Assembly: GCA_001247695.2 (NCBI GenBank)
Contig: LGRX02014832.1
Span: 27,745 to 91,744, forward strand
DNA: 64,000 bases
Source: Cymbomonas tetramitiformis
Lineage: Eukaryota; Chlorophyta; Pyramimonadophyceae; Pyramimonadales; Pyramimonadaceae
Reading direction: 5' to 3'
Position numbers and translations under genes: made by a program. This document shows positions 35,104 to 46,979 of this stretch, one piece after another; positions within the stretch are counted from its first letter, which is position 1, and each line of letters begins with the position of its first letter. Below the pieces are notes generated by a model, which did no database searches, had not been told where the DNA came from, and saw nothing but the letters and a program-made list of their open reading frames with translations.

Positions 35104-35224
35104 CATAGATTCCCGAATCTGGATGACAGACAGTCCTTATCTCGGGATTTTGTCCTTAACTCGTAATCTGTAGACGTGAAAATCCGGGATAAAGCGATAA
35201 ACGCCCTTATCACTACTCTCGTCC

Positions 35225-35318
35225 CCAGAGTTTAGACGAGCCGCGCTTCGCGCGGCTACCCGCGATTCGATTCGAGGGCTGCGTTACTTGATGATTGTGG
35301 AGCTCGTCTAAACTCTGG
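35225..35318. mobile_element. 94-bp hairpin element with 17-bp TIRs
   Basis: CCAGAGTTTAGACGAGC at 35225-35241 and its exact reverse complement at 35302-35318 enclose 60 bp. Inside is a second perfect stem (AGCCGCGC, loop TTC, GCGCGGCT). It is a miniature foldback element. No duplication was recognised at the borders. Confidence 0.65.
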
Positions 35319-35594
35319 TCTTTCTCGTCAAAAGCCAGAATTTAGACGATAAATGTCTACCTTTTTCTTACGGACCTCGGCAGTCGGCAGCTCAACAACG
35401 TATTTCGCTCCCGACTGGCTCATGATGCCGATATGTTTATGGTCTGAGAGTTGAATATTTTGTTAATAATATCAGTAACTTTTGTTTTATGCGGCGAGGC
35501 CTCACTGCAACCTCAAGGACGTCAGCTTAAGCGCGTAGGCTTCTCGAAGATTGCGATACTTAATTCACGTGAACGTCATCTTCGCTAGTTCGTT

Positions 35595-37150
35595 GCATGA
35601 GCTATGGCGCTCGGAACCGAGCAAATGAAACTGTTTTGGAAAGGTATTGCACTCCTCTTTTGGTTTCCGTGTTCTATGTTGGACCTAGGGCGGATGTTTG
35701 TTTGTTATTCACGTGTGAACGTAGAGCAGGCGCAGGCTCCGCTGTTCCTTGGGCATCTTTGATGTTTCATAGCATGAGCTACAGATGTCGGAACCGTACA
35801 ATTCGAAAAGTTTTCGGCAGCTAAGAGTGCCCCCTTTCAGTTTAACTTGCGTACGTTAGCCCTAGGGCGGATGTTTGTGAGTTATTCTAACCACGGTTTG
35901 TGGCTGGCTTGTGCATTGCAGATAATTGGCCATCTTAGATATTTCTTCGAGGGAGCTATAGAGCTCGGAACCGAGCAAATGAAACTGTTTTGGAAAGGTA
36001 TTGCACTCCTCCTTTAGGTCCCGTGGCGTATTGGAGCCCTAGGGCGGATGTTTGTTTGTTATTCACGCGTGAACATTGAGCAGGCGCAGGATCCGTTGTT
36101 CCTAGGGCATCTTTAATATTTCATAGCATGAGTTACAAATGTCGGAACCGAGCAAATCAAAAAGTTTTCGGCAGCTAAGAGTGCCCCCTTTCCGTTTAAC
36201 TTGCGTATGTGAGCCCTAGGGCGGATGTTTGTCAACTATTCTAACCACGGTTTGTGGTTGGCTTGTGCATTGCAGATAATTGGTCATCTTAGATATTTCT
36301 TCGAGGGAGTTATAGAGCTCGGAACCGAGCAAATGAAACTGTTTTGGAAAGGTATTGCACTCCTCTTTTAGGTCCCGTGGCGTATTGGAGCCCTAGGGCG
36401 GATGTTTGTTTGTTATTCACGCGTGAACATTGAGCAGGCGCAGGATCCGCTGTTCCTAGGGCATCTTTGATATTTCATAGCATGAGTTACAAATGTCGGA
36501 ACCGAGCAAATCAAAAAGTTTTCGGCAGCTAAGAGTGCCCCCTTTCCGTTTAACTTGCGTATGTGAGCCCTAGGGCGGATGTTTGTCAACTACTCTAACC
36601 ACGGTTTGTGGTTGGCTTGTGCATTGCAGATAATTGGTCATCTTAGATATTTCTTCGAGGGAGTTATAGAGCTCGGAACCGAGCAAATGAAACTGTTTTG
36701 GAAAGGTATTGCACTCCTCTTTTAGGTCCCGTGGCGTATTGGAGCCCTAGGGCGGATGTTTGTTTGTTATTCACGCATGAACATTGAGCAGCCGCAGGAT
36801 CCGCTGTTCCTAGGGCATCTTTAATATTTCATAGCATGAGCTAGAGATGTCAGAACCGAGCAAATCAAAAAGTTTTCGGCAGCTAAGAAGGCCCCCTTTC
36901 CGTTTAACTTGCGTATGTGAGCCCTAGGTCGGATGTTTGTGAGCTATTCTAACCACGGTTTGTGGCTGGCTTGTGCATTGCAGATAATTGGTCATCTTAG
37001 ATATTTCTTCGAGGGAGCTATAGAGCTCGGAACCGAGGAAATGAAACTGTTTTGGAAAGGTATTGCACTCCTCTTTTAGGTCCCGTGGCGTATTGAAGCC
37101 CTAGGGCGGATGTTTGTTTGTTATACACGCGTGTACATTGAGTTGGCGTG
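35595..37150. repeat. 354-bp satellite, about 4.4 copies, built of two 177-bp halves
   Basis: CTCGGAACCGAGCAAATGAA recurs about every 354 bp (near 35610, 35965, 36320, 36675, 37030). The two halves of each unit share CGGAACCGAGCAAAT and CCCTAGGGCGGATGTTTGT. The array is therefore dimeric, with a monomer of about 177 bp. Confidence 0.9.
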
Positions 37151-37375
37151 TGCATTGCACAAAATAGGGTTTCGAAGCTCCTTCCTCAAGGGAGCTATGC
37201 AACTCGGATGAGGAGCAAGCGGTGAAGTTTTAAAAAGGTAATTCACTTCTCTTCACTTTCTTTGGCCTATGTGGGCCTTGGGGGAGATGGCAAAGTGTTG
37301 TTTTGATGTGTAGCGCAAAGCACGTGAGGCCATGCATACGCCTTTTAGATAGGGTTTTCAGACCCCACCCTTTCG

Positions 37376-37735
37376 GCAGGACTGAGCTCACATGCGGGGT
37401 TTTTGGTTACATCGGGGTATCACTTTGTGACATCACAAAAAACGGAGCACATAGCTATGTAGAGACGGGTGTGAGGGAAAAGGGGGGGCACTTTTCAATA
37501 GTGAATTTGCCTTTCTCATGCTCCTATGGCGCCATTCTTAGGGTAGTGGGTAGGGTTCGCATGGGCGGGACTGAGCTCACGCATCTCTCGGGGTTTCGAG
37601 ACCCCGTCGGGGGTCACTGTGACATCATAAACGGGGCACATAGCTATGTAGAGCCGGGTGTGAGAGAAAAGGGCACTTTTCAAAGTGAATTTGCCCCTTT
37701 CCTATGCTCCTATGGCGCCCATTCTTAGGGTGATG
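37376..37735. repeat. About 188-bp tandem duplication
   Basis: Two copies start GGACTGAGCTCAC and include GCACATAGCTATGTAGAG and CTCCTATGGCGCC. Confidence 0.85.
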
Positions 37736-38564
37736 TGGGAGAAACGTGGCAGTGGTATGAAGAGACCTCAACGCTCATCGCATTCTTCACTAGAGCCTGG
37801 CCAGAGGAAGAGGCGTTAATGGAAAATACTATGTATTTAGTATATATATTTGGAATGTAAGCTTGCACTATATCAAATAGCATATAGCATATCATATTGA
37901 TAGCGGTAAAGCACCTATAGAGAAAGACGGGACCTCTCTTATATTGACGGCTAATAGCAACATGTCATTAAGTACCTTTCATGGCATGTGACACGTTGTA
38001 ATGAACTAGGGGCAAGATGCTCATGGGATTCGCCGCGTCTTTCACAAGAAATAACCTTGAAATGAAAAAGTTATGACATTTTACTTTATTTTGAAACTGC
38101 AGATACCCTGTTTCGCTGGCCAACTGGTGATTTTGACACCGGTATCTCTTGTACTAGGAGTTCCAGGCATCTCCTGGACATGCGTCAAGCAGTAAACCTG
38201 CATTATATAACCCCCTGCTGCCACCATACAAATTTTAGGGGATTCGGAGGACCCCCCCTGACAAGTACTTCCAGAGTCTCCGGACGCCCATAAGCTCAAT
38301 CTGCGTTACAAACCCTAAGTAATATTCGCGCTATTTCGGTCCGGAGACTCGGGTTCCAGAGTACCCTTATCACGTTACGAAATAAGAAATTTACTTCCGA
38401 GTTACGGCTTAAGGACTGTTCGCGATCTTTACCGTCGATAACGCATTTTCCCCAGATTCTTTCGATCTCACGGTTTTACACACGACGACACGAGCGTTCA
38501 ACCATCTGCAATAGTGGACTGGTTTGTGTCAGAAATCCCCTCTCGCTCTTACAAGTATGCAATT
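37736..38564. other. AT-rich spacer
   Basis: No gene is supported. An 11-bp inverted pair, GAGTCTCCGGA and TCCGGAGACTC, lies about 60 bp apart near 38272-38350. Confidence 0.5.
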
Positions 38565-38975
38565 CTGCCCGTAAGTCACTGTCCAGCGGCTGTTGTTTTC
38601 GGTATACTAACGTATACCGAACATAAGATAACTTCCCATATGCATTCTAATAAGTGTTAGGAACAACATGTTTTTTGCGCGAGTAGGATCCGCTCGGAAT
38701 CTAGGATGCTGGACTGGTTCTTGTGAGGGGGGGTAATGGGCGTGATTCGAGCCAGCCAACTCGACTCACGCCCAGCAGGGACGCATACTGCATAGCATGA
38801 ACATATCACGCATATCATATAAGCAATAATAAACACATGATGACCGTTTGGCAGTACAATTTCACCTCTAGCGGAAACGCGGATGTCAACCGCGTCCACG
38901 TTTCCGCTCGGGTTTCCTCCCTCATTCGCGCGCTTGTTTGCAAGAGAGCCTGCGCAACGGATGAGGGAAGCGTTA
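38565..38975 (+). repeat. Hairpin-rich dispersed repeat, copy 3
   Basis: It starts near GCCCGTAAGTCACTGTC. It keeps TTCTAATAAGTGTTAGGAAC, the AGCGGAAACGCGGATG/CACGTTTCCGCT stem (about 38870-38909) and the terminal CCCTCAT/ATGAGGG hairpin (about 38921-38970). Confidence 0.78.
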
Positions 38976-40207
38976 TCAAAAATAGTATGTCATATGTGTT
39001 GTCTTCCCTAAAAAAATTGCACAGACTGAACGGTCAACCACACTTCTCGCTGTGGGCTGATGCGTTCATTTGGCGGAAGCGGGTGGAATTTAAGGAATTT
39101 GAAACCCGCAATAGTTGCGCTATGGGTTGTCATTCTTTGCGAAATGGGTACCCACATACTAAGTAGGAATATGTGCTAACATTTTGAAGCAAAAGATAAC
39201 TCAGATTAGTATACAATCTTAGAGATCTTTATTTCGCTGGACAGGGGCACACTGCGGGAGAGAAAGCCTTCCGCCTTAAGTTAAAACTACATATTTAACA
39301 AATCAGACCTAAGGTATAATATTGCAGTGCCACAATTCGAATTGAACACGGATGACGGAAGCGAGTTTCTCGGCCTTATTTCGGAATGTCCACAGCTGAG
39401 ACAAAAATCGGAATCGAAAAGCCATCCCGGATTAAGCGGTTTCCGAGTTACGCGTTCCGGGTTACGATATCGCGCGTATCCCGCGTATCCCGTAAATTGT
39501 AATCCGGGAATTGAAATCGGAACCTCCCTATTGTCATTCTCATTCGTCATCGTCATCGACATTGTCAATACATTCATTTATTATATTGTCATTCACATTG
39601 TCATGTCATACAGCGCAGCGTTACTCCCCGCGCCCATCGCATAATACGCCGCGCCGCGCCGCGCCGTTTATATTGACAAAACCTTTAGCGTACAGGCCGT
39701 ACAGAACACCTCGAACCTCGAGGTATCGAATATGGGGGGAATATGACATGACAGCCGAGCGCGAGCGGGCATGGGCAGAACGAGAACAGAAGCAGAAGGC
39801 CCGCATCTCGATCAATCGATCTGCCATGCCATCTGAGATCTCACCGCACTTGATGAGGGCAGACGAGAGGGGTGTCACTGTACTGTATGCGTATCATCCT
39901 TATATCTATCCAGTTCTGAGAAGTTCCTTGTGCAATCCAATGCTCACATCCCAAGTACAAAGTATATAGTATTTGCCAACGCAATTTCTTCGTCCGACGC
40001 TCGCATTTCTAGCTTGCGAAATAGTTTCCTCGAAGAGATCTAAGGATCACGCCAGTTTTGAACCTCGCGGCCCGTGATGCATCAGCGTGTCACCACAAGC
40101 ATAAGATCTTTTCGCTCACTTTCGAGCTGAATGGTCACAGACTTAGCGAGAATCGGAAAATAGGCAGTCTTAAGGGAATACGAAATCAATAGTGTTTTAC
40201 GTGTACC
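38976..40207. other. Intergenic; possible short exon near 39748
   Basis: A plus-strand frame from 39748 (MTAERERAWAEREQKQKARI) looks coding for about 43 codons, without further support. Sequence at 39495-39529 is the inverted partner of 35069-35103. Confidence 0.35.
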
Positions 40208-41665
40208 ATGCTTCCATCTGTGGCGCTTTTACATCTGGCGTTTGCAGCATTGTGCGCAAACGCAAACGGTTGTGAAACCTTTTGGTGTCGATTTACGCGG
40301 ACCTTGGGCGTATTTGCGGAAGAGATTATGAAGGGGGACGAGGAGTTTAATCACGATAAGTGCACAAAGATTCGTGCGGAAAATGCACGCTCGCTGGATG
40401 TTGGAGTTGAAGACATCACATATTTAGACGATAGGTGACAGTGCCCTGACTTGGGCGAAAGGCGGGGAGCAAGGAGTAGAAAAACCGCAATATACCTTTA
40501 GTCTTTTGGAGATATGAGGAGATTTTACACTGTCGTGTGGTGCGACATCTTGTAACAGTGCCTGAAGGCCGTGCAAACTAACTCCTTGAGTCACAATAAG
40601 GTGCAGCCAGTGTTATTTGTGATTCTTGCCAACAAACTTCTCAATAGCTGGATACTTAGACTTCGCAGGTTTCCTTTTTTGCTTGGCAGGTGGGCTCTCA
40701 TGAGCAGTGATGACAGAGTCCAACTTTGGGAAACTCGCGACGGCGTGAGCACTACACCAAACGGCCATATTCTTATCTTCGATCACGTAAACGTCGCTAG
40801 CTGGCCGCTCGAGCTTCGCAACTTCCCTGAAGATGCCGCATTCCATCCGCATGGCATATTCATCCGAGAGGAGCAAACGGCCCGAAAATTGTTTGTCGTG
40901 AATCATGCATACTCCAAAGGCGGTGAGCGCATCGATGTCTTCAACATCACGACGAAAGGAGTTGAAAGGCCCAGGCATCTAAATTGGGAATACTTCATCG
41001 CCCCCATGATATTCCAAGAAGAAGCTATGGGCGTCTTGAATGACCTGGCAGTTGTCAGCCCAAGCGAGTTCTTCGTGACCCAATATCATCCGCTCCCGGA
41101 CTCTGTGAACGGCCGAGGACAGAACTCTCTGTTCACCAGTCTCATAAATAATGAGGCAACCTACTTGTTCACCCAACTTCGTCCTCAACATACCACGGTA
41201 GTATACTATTGTAGCTTTGCATCCAAAGAGGGTCGACTTCAAGCTCCGACTAAATGCCACGTGGCCGCCGAGAACTTCGCCATGGCCAACGGTATTACCA
41301 TGGACAAAGACGGAAAGATTTACGTGGTTGACCTAACACTGAAAAGTATTTGGGTATGTGCGCATAACCGCCGCACAAATATGTTGGATAAGTTGCGTGA
41401 AGTTCGCTTGCCAAATGCCGTTGATAATGTGGAATTTGACTTTGGCAGCGGCAAATTATATATGGGTGCAATTCCAAGTTTGTTGCGAGGGGTTGGGCAA
41501 CTCGGCGGTGCCCTCGAGATGCAGACTCGAGAACCTTTTAAGGTGAAAAATATTCTGCAAACACGAAAAATTGGTCAAACGTCGTGTGCATCCCGTAAAG
41601 GAAATACCTTATTGCTTGGATCGCCCTATAGTCAAGGGCTCCTTTACTGTCCAAATCAATTGTGA
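40208..41665 (+). CDS. Paraoxonase/arylesterase-family protein (two exons, 400 aa)
   Basis: Exon 1 is 40208-40434 and exon 2 is 40690-41665, with donor GATAG|GTGACA, acceptor TTGCTTGGCAG and phase 2. The protein matches the six-bladed propeller lactonase/arylesterase family of animal PON1-3 along its length. Calcium-site and catalytic positions are conserved: E68 in VEDITY, H130 in FHPHGI, H148 in VVNHAYS, N193 in LNDLAVV, N275 in ANGIT, and D320-N321 in AVDNVEF. C52 and C396 match the PON1 disulfide pair. The N-terminus (MLPSVALLHLAFAALCANA) is a signal peptide or the hydrophobic anchor typical of PONs, so the protein is probably secreted or membrane-associated. It probably hydrolyses lactones or aryl esters, but the substrate cannot be read from sequence. 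No frame defects are seen. It is a rare intact single-copy gene in this window and may have been acquired horizontally, though introns show it is well settled. Confidence 0.9.
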
Positions 41666-42690
41666 TGCGGTGTTCTCTAATTCTGGCCACGTGCTGTCAA
41701 CGAATAAAAAGTTTGTGTTTGGATATCCTAAAATACCACCGTGATGACCACGATCCACCGTTATATATGGTATGTGGTGAACATACATAATTAGTAGAGT
41801 AATCATATTTTAAACCGCTTGCTATTATTTCATGGCGGTCGAGGATGTGTTCGGATACGATTTTCGATTTTGTCCCTTGTAACGCATATATACGTGAAAC
41901 TTATCTAGCAAAGCTTTACGTGTTCTTCCTAGGAGCGGTATCGCTATGCAACATTTTCGATTCCCTAGATTCAAATTGACATATCATGAACAAAATCAGT
42001 TCATAGAATCATGAAGTATCTGCTGCAGATGATCAACGCATCAACCTCGTCGTTCGGCCCTGCACAGTGTTTGTTCATAGGGGTGGGTTCGATGTTTCCA
42101 CGCGATGATCAGTTGATTAATCATATATCAAAAGTGTCCAATACCTCGATACCAAATTTGGAGGTGCCGATCGATGTTCGAAGGTTCGAAGATTCGTCTA
42201 TTGAGCATGCTAGGATTTCTTGTAACGTGGCCGCGAGTGCTCGCTTAAGTGGCGAGCGAAAGAAGATAGCGAAAGGAAACAAATTTCTCTTGGGTACATG
42301 TTAGACGAAAAATGTTAGAACTAAAAACCTTAGGGGTAAATTTTTTATGCACTCTGAATTTGGCCTAGGTCCTAGGGTAGGAGTAGGAGCGTACCGTAGT
42401 CCGACCGACCGTGTGACCGAACCGTGACTTCGACAATCATCATACCGCTAACCGCCCATAAACTATGCACCGACAATATAACGGGCAATAGTATTATGTT
42501 ATTCATTTCGTTCCGAGCGGTTAGCGAAACGAAATGTGCCGTTTTTCGAAAAGTGAAATACTCCTCGAGTTTATTAGGAGTCATTCCCGAAGAGGTTATG
42601 GGCCCACCATTTCCATCGAGTGTTTTATCGGGGCGTTTGATTTGAAGGGGTCTAGCAACGTGCTAGGCTAAACGGGCGACGGAATGAGCT
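41666..42690. other. 3' flank of the paraoxonase gene; small open frames
   Basis: Plus-strand frames 42011-42304 (97 codons) and 42424-42645 (73 codons) have reasonable composition, but there is no recognisable domain and no splice support. Confidence 0.35.
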
Positions 42691-43664
42691 AAGCGCGGGT
42701 GCGCTTGCTCTCCGTGATCCCAACACAGCAATCATCGTTGTTTGCACCGGTGTTTGGCTCATAGATGTTGCGGCCGCCATTCGTGGCGAGGCAAACGCCA
42801 TCCTCGACTCCATTATGGTCTACGCTATACTGCCCCACGCTCGACGGCTCGTTTTTGCACCGAGTCCTCTCACGTCGAGACTCCGTTTGATGAGAAACCA
42901 GAGGCAGAGGCGGCAGTTTGAAGCCCCTATCTGGCCAGCCTTTTTGGCTTTCAGAAACAGGATGTGGACAGATGATGGTGGCACAGGTTGGGGAGCAGTC
43001 CTAGCGGCAGTTACTGGCAGGCTGGAGCAGGTCGCCAGGGGGCACTTGACCCTAGCAGAGCGGGAGGAGTCCTCCACACGCAGAGAGATGGTAGGCTACT
43101 TGCAGGCTCTGCGGTCCTTCTCGGGCTTTGTGGAGGGAGGCACACTTAAGTTGTACACAGACTCTCAGGCAGGCTGTCAGATTTTGGACAAGGGCGATAG
43201 CTCTAAGCATCGGCTTCATCAGCTGGTGGTGAGCATCTTCTTCTGGGAGTGTACCCGACTGGGGGTGTCACTTTACCCCGTGTGAGTACCTCGTGAGCTG
43301 AATGCTCAGGCAGACTATTTGGCGGGCATCTATGATGGGGATGACTGGCAGTTGAATCCGTATTGGTTCAGACGGTTAGACGGGCTCTGGGGCCGGCACA
43401 CAGTAGACCGCTTTGCCACGGATAAAAATGCTTTGTTGCCTCGGTTCAACAACAGATGGTGGTGCCCAGGCTCGGAGAACATTGACTGGTTCTCCCTAAC
43501 GGATTGGTGGCTTGAGAACAACTGGTGCAACCCCCCCTTCGGCTTGGTGGGTAGGCTCTTGGAAGTGCTCAGAAGGTTTTTTAGCGGTGGCCACTATCAT
43601 AGTGCCGTACGCTGGACTGGCAGGCACTGGTGGCCCATCCTCTGTCCGGACGGGCAGCAATTTG
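42690..43664 (+). pseudogene. DIRS-like retrotransposon: RNase H and methyltransferase region
   Basis: A continuous frame carries the RNase H active-site order: TDDGGTGWGAVL, REMVGYLQAL, LYTDSQAG and ELNAQADYLAG. It is followed by the DIRS-type region HTVDRFATDKN, RFNNRWWCPG and ENNWCNPPFGL, where NPPF is the adenine-methyltransferase motif. One TGA at 43283-43285 replaces the Trp of the expected WVPR motif. The frame stops abruptly at CPDGQQF (43664), where the LTR of the next element begins. The reverse transcriptase domain is not visible to the left, so the copy is 5'-truncated. Its 3' half should lie right of the window, beyond the nested insertion. Confidence 0.85.
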
Positions 43665-43843
43665 TGTTGGATATACCCCTAGGACTCGGGATATATTCAC
43701 TCAGTGAAGGTTTTCTCAGAATGTTAAAGTTGATAAGTTAACCCGATATAACGGGCATAATCAATTAGGGTTCGGGTTCGGGTGACAGTCATACACACTA
43801 CTATAGGAAGAGTCACAAAGCAAGCGGTGTGACTATTCCAGCA
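43665..43843 (-). repeat. R1 3' LTR
   Basis: It begins TGTTGGATATACCCC, ends CTATTCCAGCA, and is followed inside by the hairpin CACCACCTAGGGTGGTG. It cuts the DIRS-like frame at 43664. Confidence 0.85.
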
Positions 43844-44057
43844 CACCACCTAGGGTGGTGACTGGCTAGCCGAAGGTGAAACCTGTGAACAAACACCATC
43901 TAGAACGGTGGAAATTGAGTTCTAAGGGAAGGCCTGTCCATTCTGGCAGGGTTGTTCCCAGTCAAGAGTTGCAAATCTGAAATCGGTCCGTGATAGGACC
44001 CCTCTGCATATACAGCTACGGTCAATCTCATTGTGCAGGAGCGGCATGATTAACTTG

Positions 44058-44986
44058 CTAGCCACTAGTTGGCGGTGGCACTGTTGTGCCAGCCCGCAGC
44101 ACAGCCATGGTGCCGTGAATTGAAGTTGTTGGTGCCGTGTTTGAATCATTCGTGGAGCCAGAAAAGGAATCTGAATTTTGTCGATCGTCGTGCACAGCCG
44201 CATGGCCTCCAGAGCTCGGCTCCTCGTCATCGGACGAGTACGGCGGTGGCGGGTAAGGTGGTGACTGCGGAACATAATCAGGGTCGGGATCATACAGCCA
44301 TGGCGGCCGCGGGACATTGCGGAGAGTGTGGAACCCCTGCTGCAGCTCCCGATACCGCGTTTGCCGATGCGACGGAATAGCAGCCGGCGCCGCAAAAGTG
44401 AATGCAGGCTCGTTGCCGGTTGTTTCAGCAGCACCACCGACCTCCATGCCGGTGTGGTCCGGTGCACACGCCTCGCCAGGGGCGGCAGCCGTGATCGGCG
44501 CCGCGGTGACGCATACACAAAAGAACGACGCACAAAGCATTACCGCAACCGCCGAAGAGCGGGCAAACCCCCAAGGCGGTGCACCGCATCCCTGACGAGA
44601 TGCCGTAGGGCGCGGGACCGCATCCTCACCGTCAGCACAGTCACAGCCAGCCGCAGAGTCGTCCACGTCGCCGTCGCAAAGAGTCGGTCCCCGACCCGGC
44701 GTGCATGTACCGCACCGCGAAGTCCCTGCCCTCAGCCGCGATCGAGAGTCCCTCCATCTGCGCGATCTTGTCCGCAAAGCAGAGGTCGGGCTCGTGCACG
44801 TGCATGGGGTCCACCGGCATCATGTCACCGGTGTCGGACGCCCCTCCGACTCGTCCGGGTAAACATGCTCGACTGCCGCCGGCGGCGGAGCCGGTGGTGG
44901 GTCCTGTCGGACACGTGCGCAAGCGGCAGCCGAGATTCCGCCCCCGACACCACCGACCGTGAAGCCGCCCATGTGGGTGGCAGGCT
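44058..44986 (-). pseudogene. R1 gag, C-terminal block
   Basis: Proline-rich C-terminal Gag with the block HRQTRYRELQQGFHTLRN, then PRPPWLYDPDPDY, YPPPPYSSDDEEP. It is nearly the same as the block at 62871-63227. A hydrophobic stretch (about 25 residues, VMLCASFFCVCVTAAP) precedes it. Reading continues across different frames upstream (PDLCFADKIAQMEGLSIAA), so frameshifts have accumulated. Confidence 0.7.
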
Positions 44987-45028
44987 GGCAGTACAGTAAT
45001 CACTCGCTTTTAATGGCTACTGCCCCAC

Positions 45029-45076
45029 AGTACTTGTCATAGTACTTTCGAGCTGGAAAGTACTATGACAAGTACT
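45029..45076. repeat. Perfect 21-bp hairpin
   Basis: Arms 45029-45049 and 45056-45076 (AGTACTTGTCATAGTACTTTC) with a 6-nt loop. Related single arms occur near 51673 and 51870, close to the other end of the same TIR element, so these are subterminal repeats. Confidence 0.85.
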
Positions 45077-45484
45077 TTCACGCCATAATTTTTTTTCGGT
45101 GTCTTTTAAGGCTACGGTCATGCTGCCCTTCATATTATGTTGACTTTGTGACCCAAACATGACTGCCTTATGTGTCATTGGCCTCTAAACCACTTTTCGC
45201 CTTCCCATTGGATGCATATTGCCGAGGGGGTAGCATTTTTTGTTACATTGCGGTTTCCGCACTCGGTGTTCAAACAGTTGGCCATCTTTAAGAATTGTTT
45301 TTTAGTAGCTCTTGGCGCGAGATTGCCCGGGCGACAACACATATCCAAGGGGTGTATGTTGGCCAATGATGTTTGTGGGTGTGAGCCTGTTGGCGTGATG
45401 CCATTTGTGGTAATAAGTTGCGGGTTAAACCCAACCCTACAAGTGTGTTTACACAAATCAATCGCATGGTAGGTTGGGGTACAC

Positions 45485-46510
45485 AAGTAGCATGCCATGG
45501 ATTCTCCCAACGGGCACCCTTGTACCGAGTATCGCTCGGTGATGATGTACAACGATGTTGTGGACTACGAGACCCATTTTTGGGGACCCCGGTCGATGTC
45601 TAAGGTGCATATTCGAGTTATGAAGAGATGCCATTGCCTAGTAGACAGCGTACTAGTACGCATACACAAGTAGCATACCATGGATTCTCCCAATGGTCAC
45701 CCTTGTATCGAGTATCGCTCGGAGATGATGCATTACGATGTTGTGGACTACGAGACCCATTTTGGGGGACTCTGATCGATGTCTAAGGTGCATATTGGGG
45801 CTTTGAAGAGATGCCAGGGCCTAGCACACAGCGTACTAGTACGCATACACAAGTAGCATACCATGGATTCTCCCAACGGGCACCCTTGTACCGAGTATCG
45901 CTCGGTAATGATGTACAACGATGTTATGGACTACGAGACCCATTTTTGGGACCCCGGTCGATGTCTAAGGTGCATATTCGAGTTATGAAGAGATGCCAAG
46001 GCCTAGCAGACAGCGTACTAGTACGCATACACAAGTAGCATACCATGGATTCTCCCAATGGTCACCCTTGTACCGAGTATCGCTCGGAGATGATGCATTA
46101 CGATGTTGTGGACTACGAGACCCATTTTGGGGGACTCCGGTCGATGTCTAAGGTGCATATTGGGGCTTTGAAGAGATGCCAAGGCCTAGCACACAACGTA
46201 CTAGTACGCATACACAAGTAGCATACCATGGATTCTCCCAACGGGCACCCTTGTACCGAGTATCGCTCGGTGGTGATGTACAACGATGTTGTGGACTACG
46301 AGACCCATTTTTGGGACCCCGGTCGATGTCTAAGGTGCATATTTGAGTTATGAAGAGATGCCAAGGCCTAGCAGACAGCGTACTAGTACGCATACACAAG
46401 TAGCATGCCATGGATTCTCCCGATGGGCACCCTTGTACCGAGTATCGCTCGGAGATGATGTGTAACGATGTTGTGGACTACGAGGCCCTTTTTGGACCTT
46501 AATCGAAGCA
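45485..46510. repeat. 181-bp satellite in alternating A/B order (362-bp dimer)
   Basis: Monomers share CATGGATTCTCCCAA, GAGTATCGCTCGG and GTACTAGTACGCATACACAA. Type A has GTACAACGATGTT with GAGTTATGAAGAG, and type B has CATTACGATGTTG with GGGGCTTTGAAGAG. They alternate strictly for about 5.5 monomers. Confidence 0.9.
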
Positions 46511-46979
46511 TCATAGCAAGATGTGCAATATATATGATTATATACTGCGAGAAAGACAGATCCTACTGTCCGGCTAAGCTCGCTAAAGATCAAACAGATA
46601 ATCACATAACTAGTGTCCGGCCGAGGCTTTATGCTCTCGGAAACCCGGACAGTGAAACAAAGACTGTACTACTGTACTGTACTACTGTACAGTACAGTGC
46701 TAGGATGTCACGGACACGATACGGAAGCAGGGTCAGGCTAGGGGCTAGTCAGAGCCCATAATAACTAGGCCTAAACCCGAAGTCCGGCACACCACCCGTG
46801 GGTGTGACTGCCTAGCAAAGCAGGTACAGGATAAAACAGCCACGAAACAATAAACAAACACCTACGTGTACCTCGGTGGAAACTGATCACTACTAGCTGG
46901 GTGCCGGGGTCTTGACCCGGTCATCCCACTACTGGGCTAAAGATAATCAAGCTGCCAGGATAATTGCTAGGAGAACTCA

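Noticed and set aside
43741..43790. Repeated GGGTTCGGGTTCGGG as a telomere-like tract
   Set aside because: It is part of the R1 LTR, present in both LTR copies.
44328..44999. Arg-rich plus-strand frame of 223 codons
   Set aside because: Antisense shadow of the R1 gag C-terminal block.
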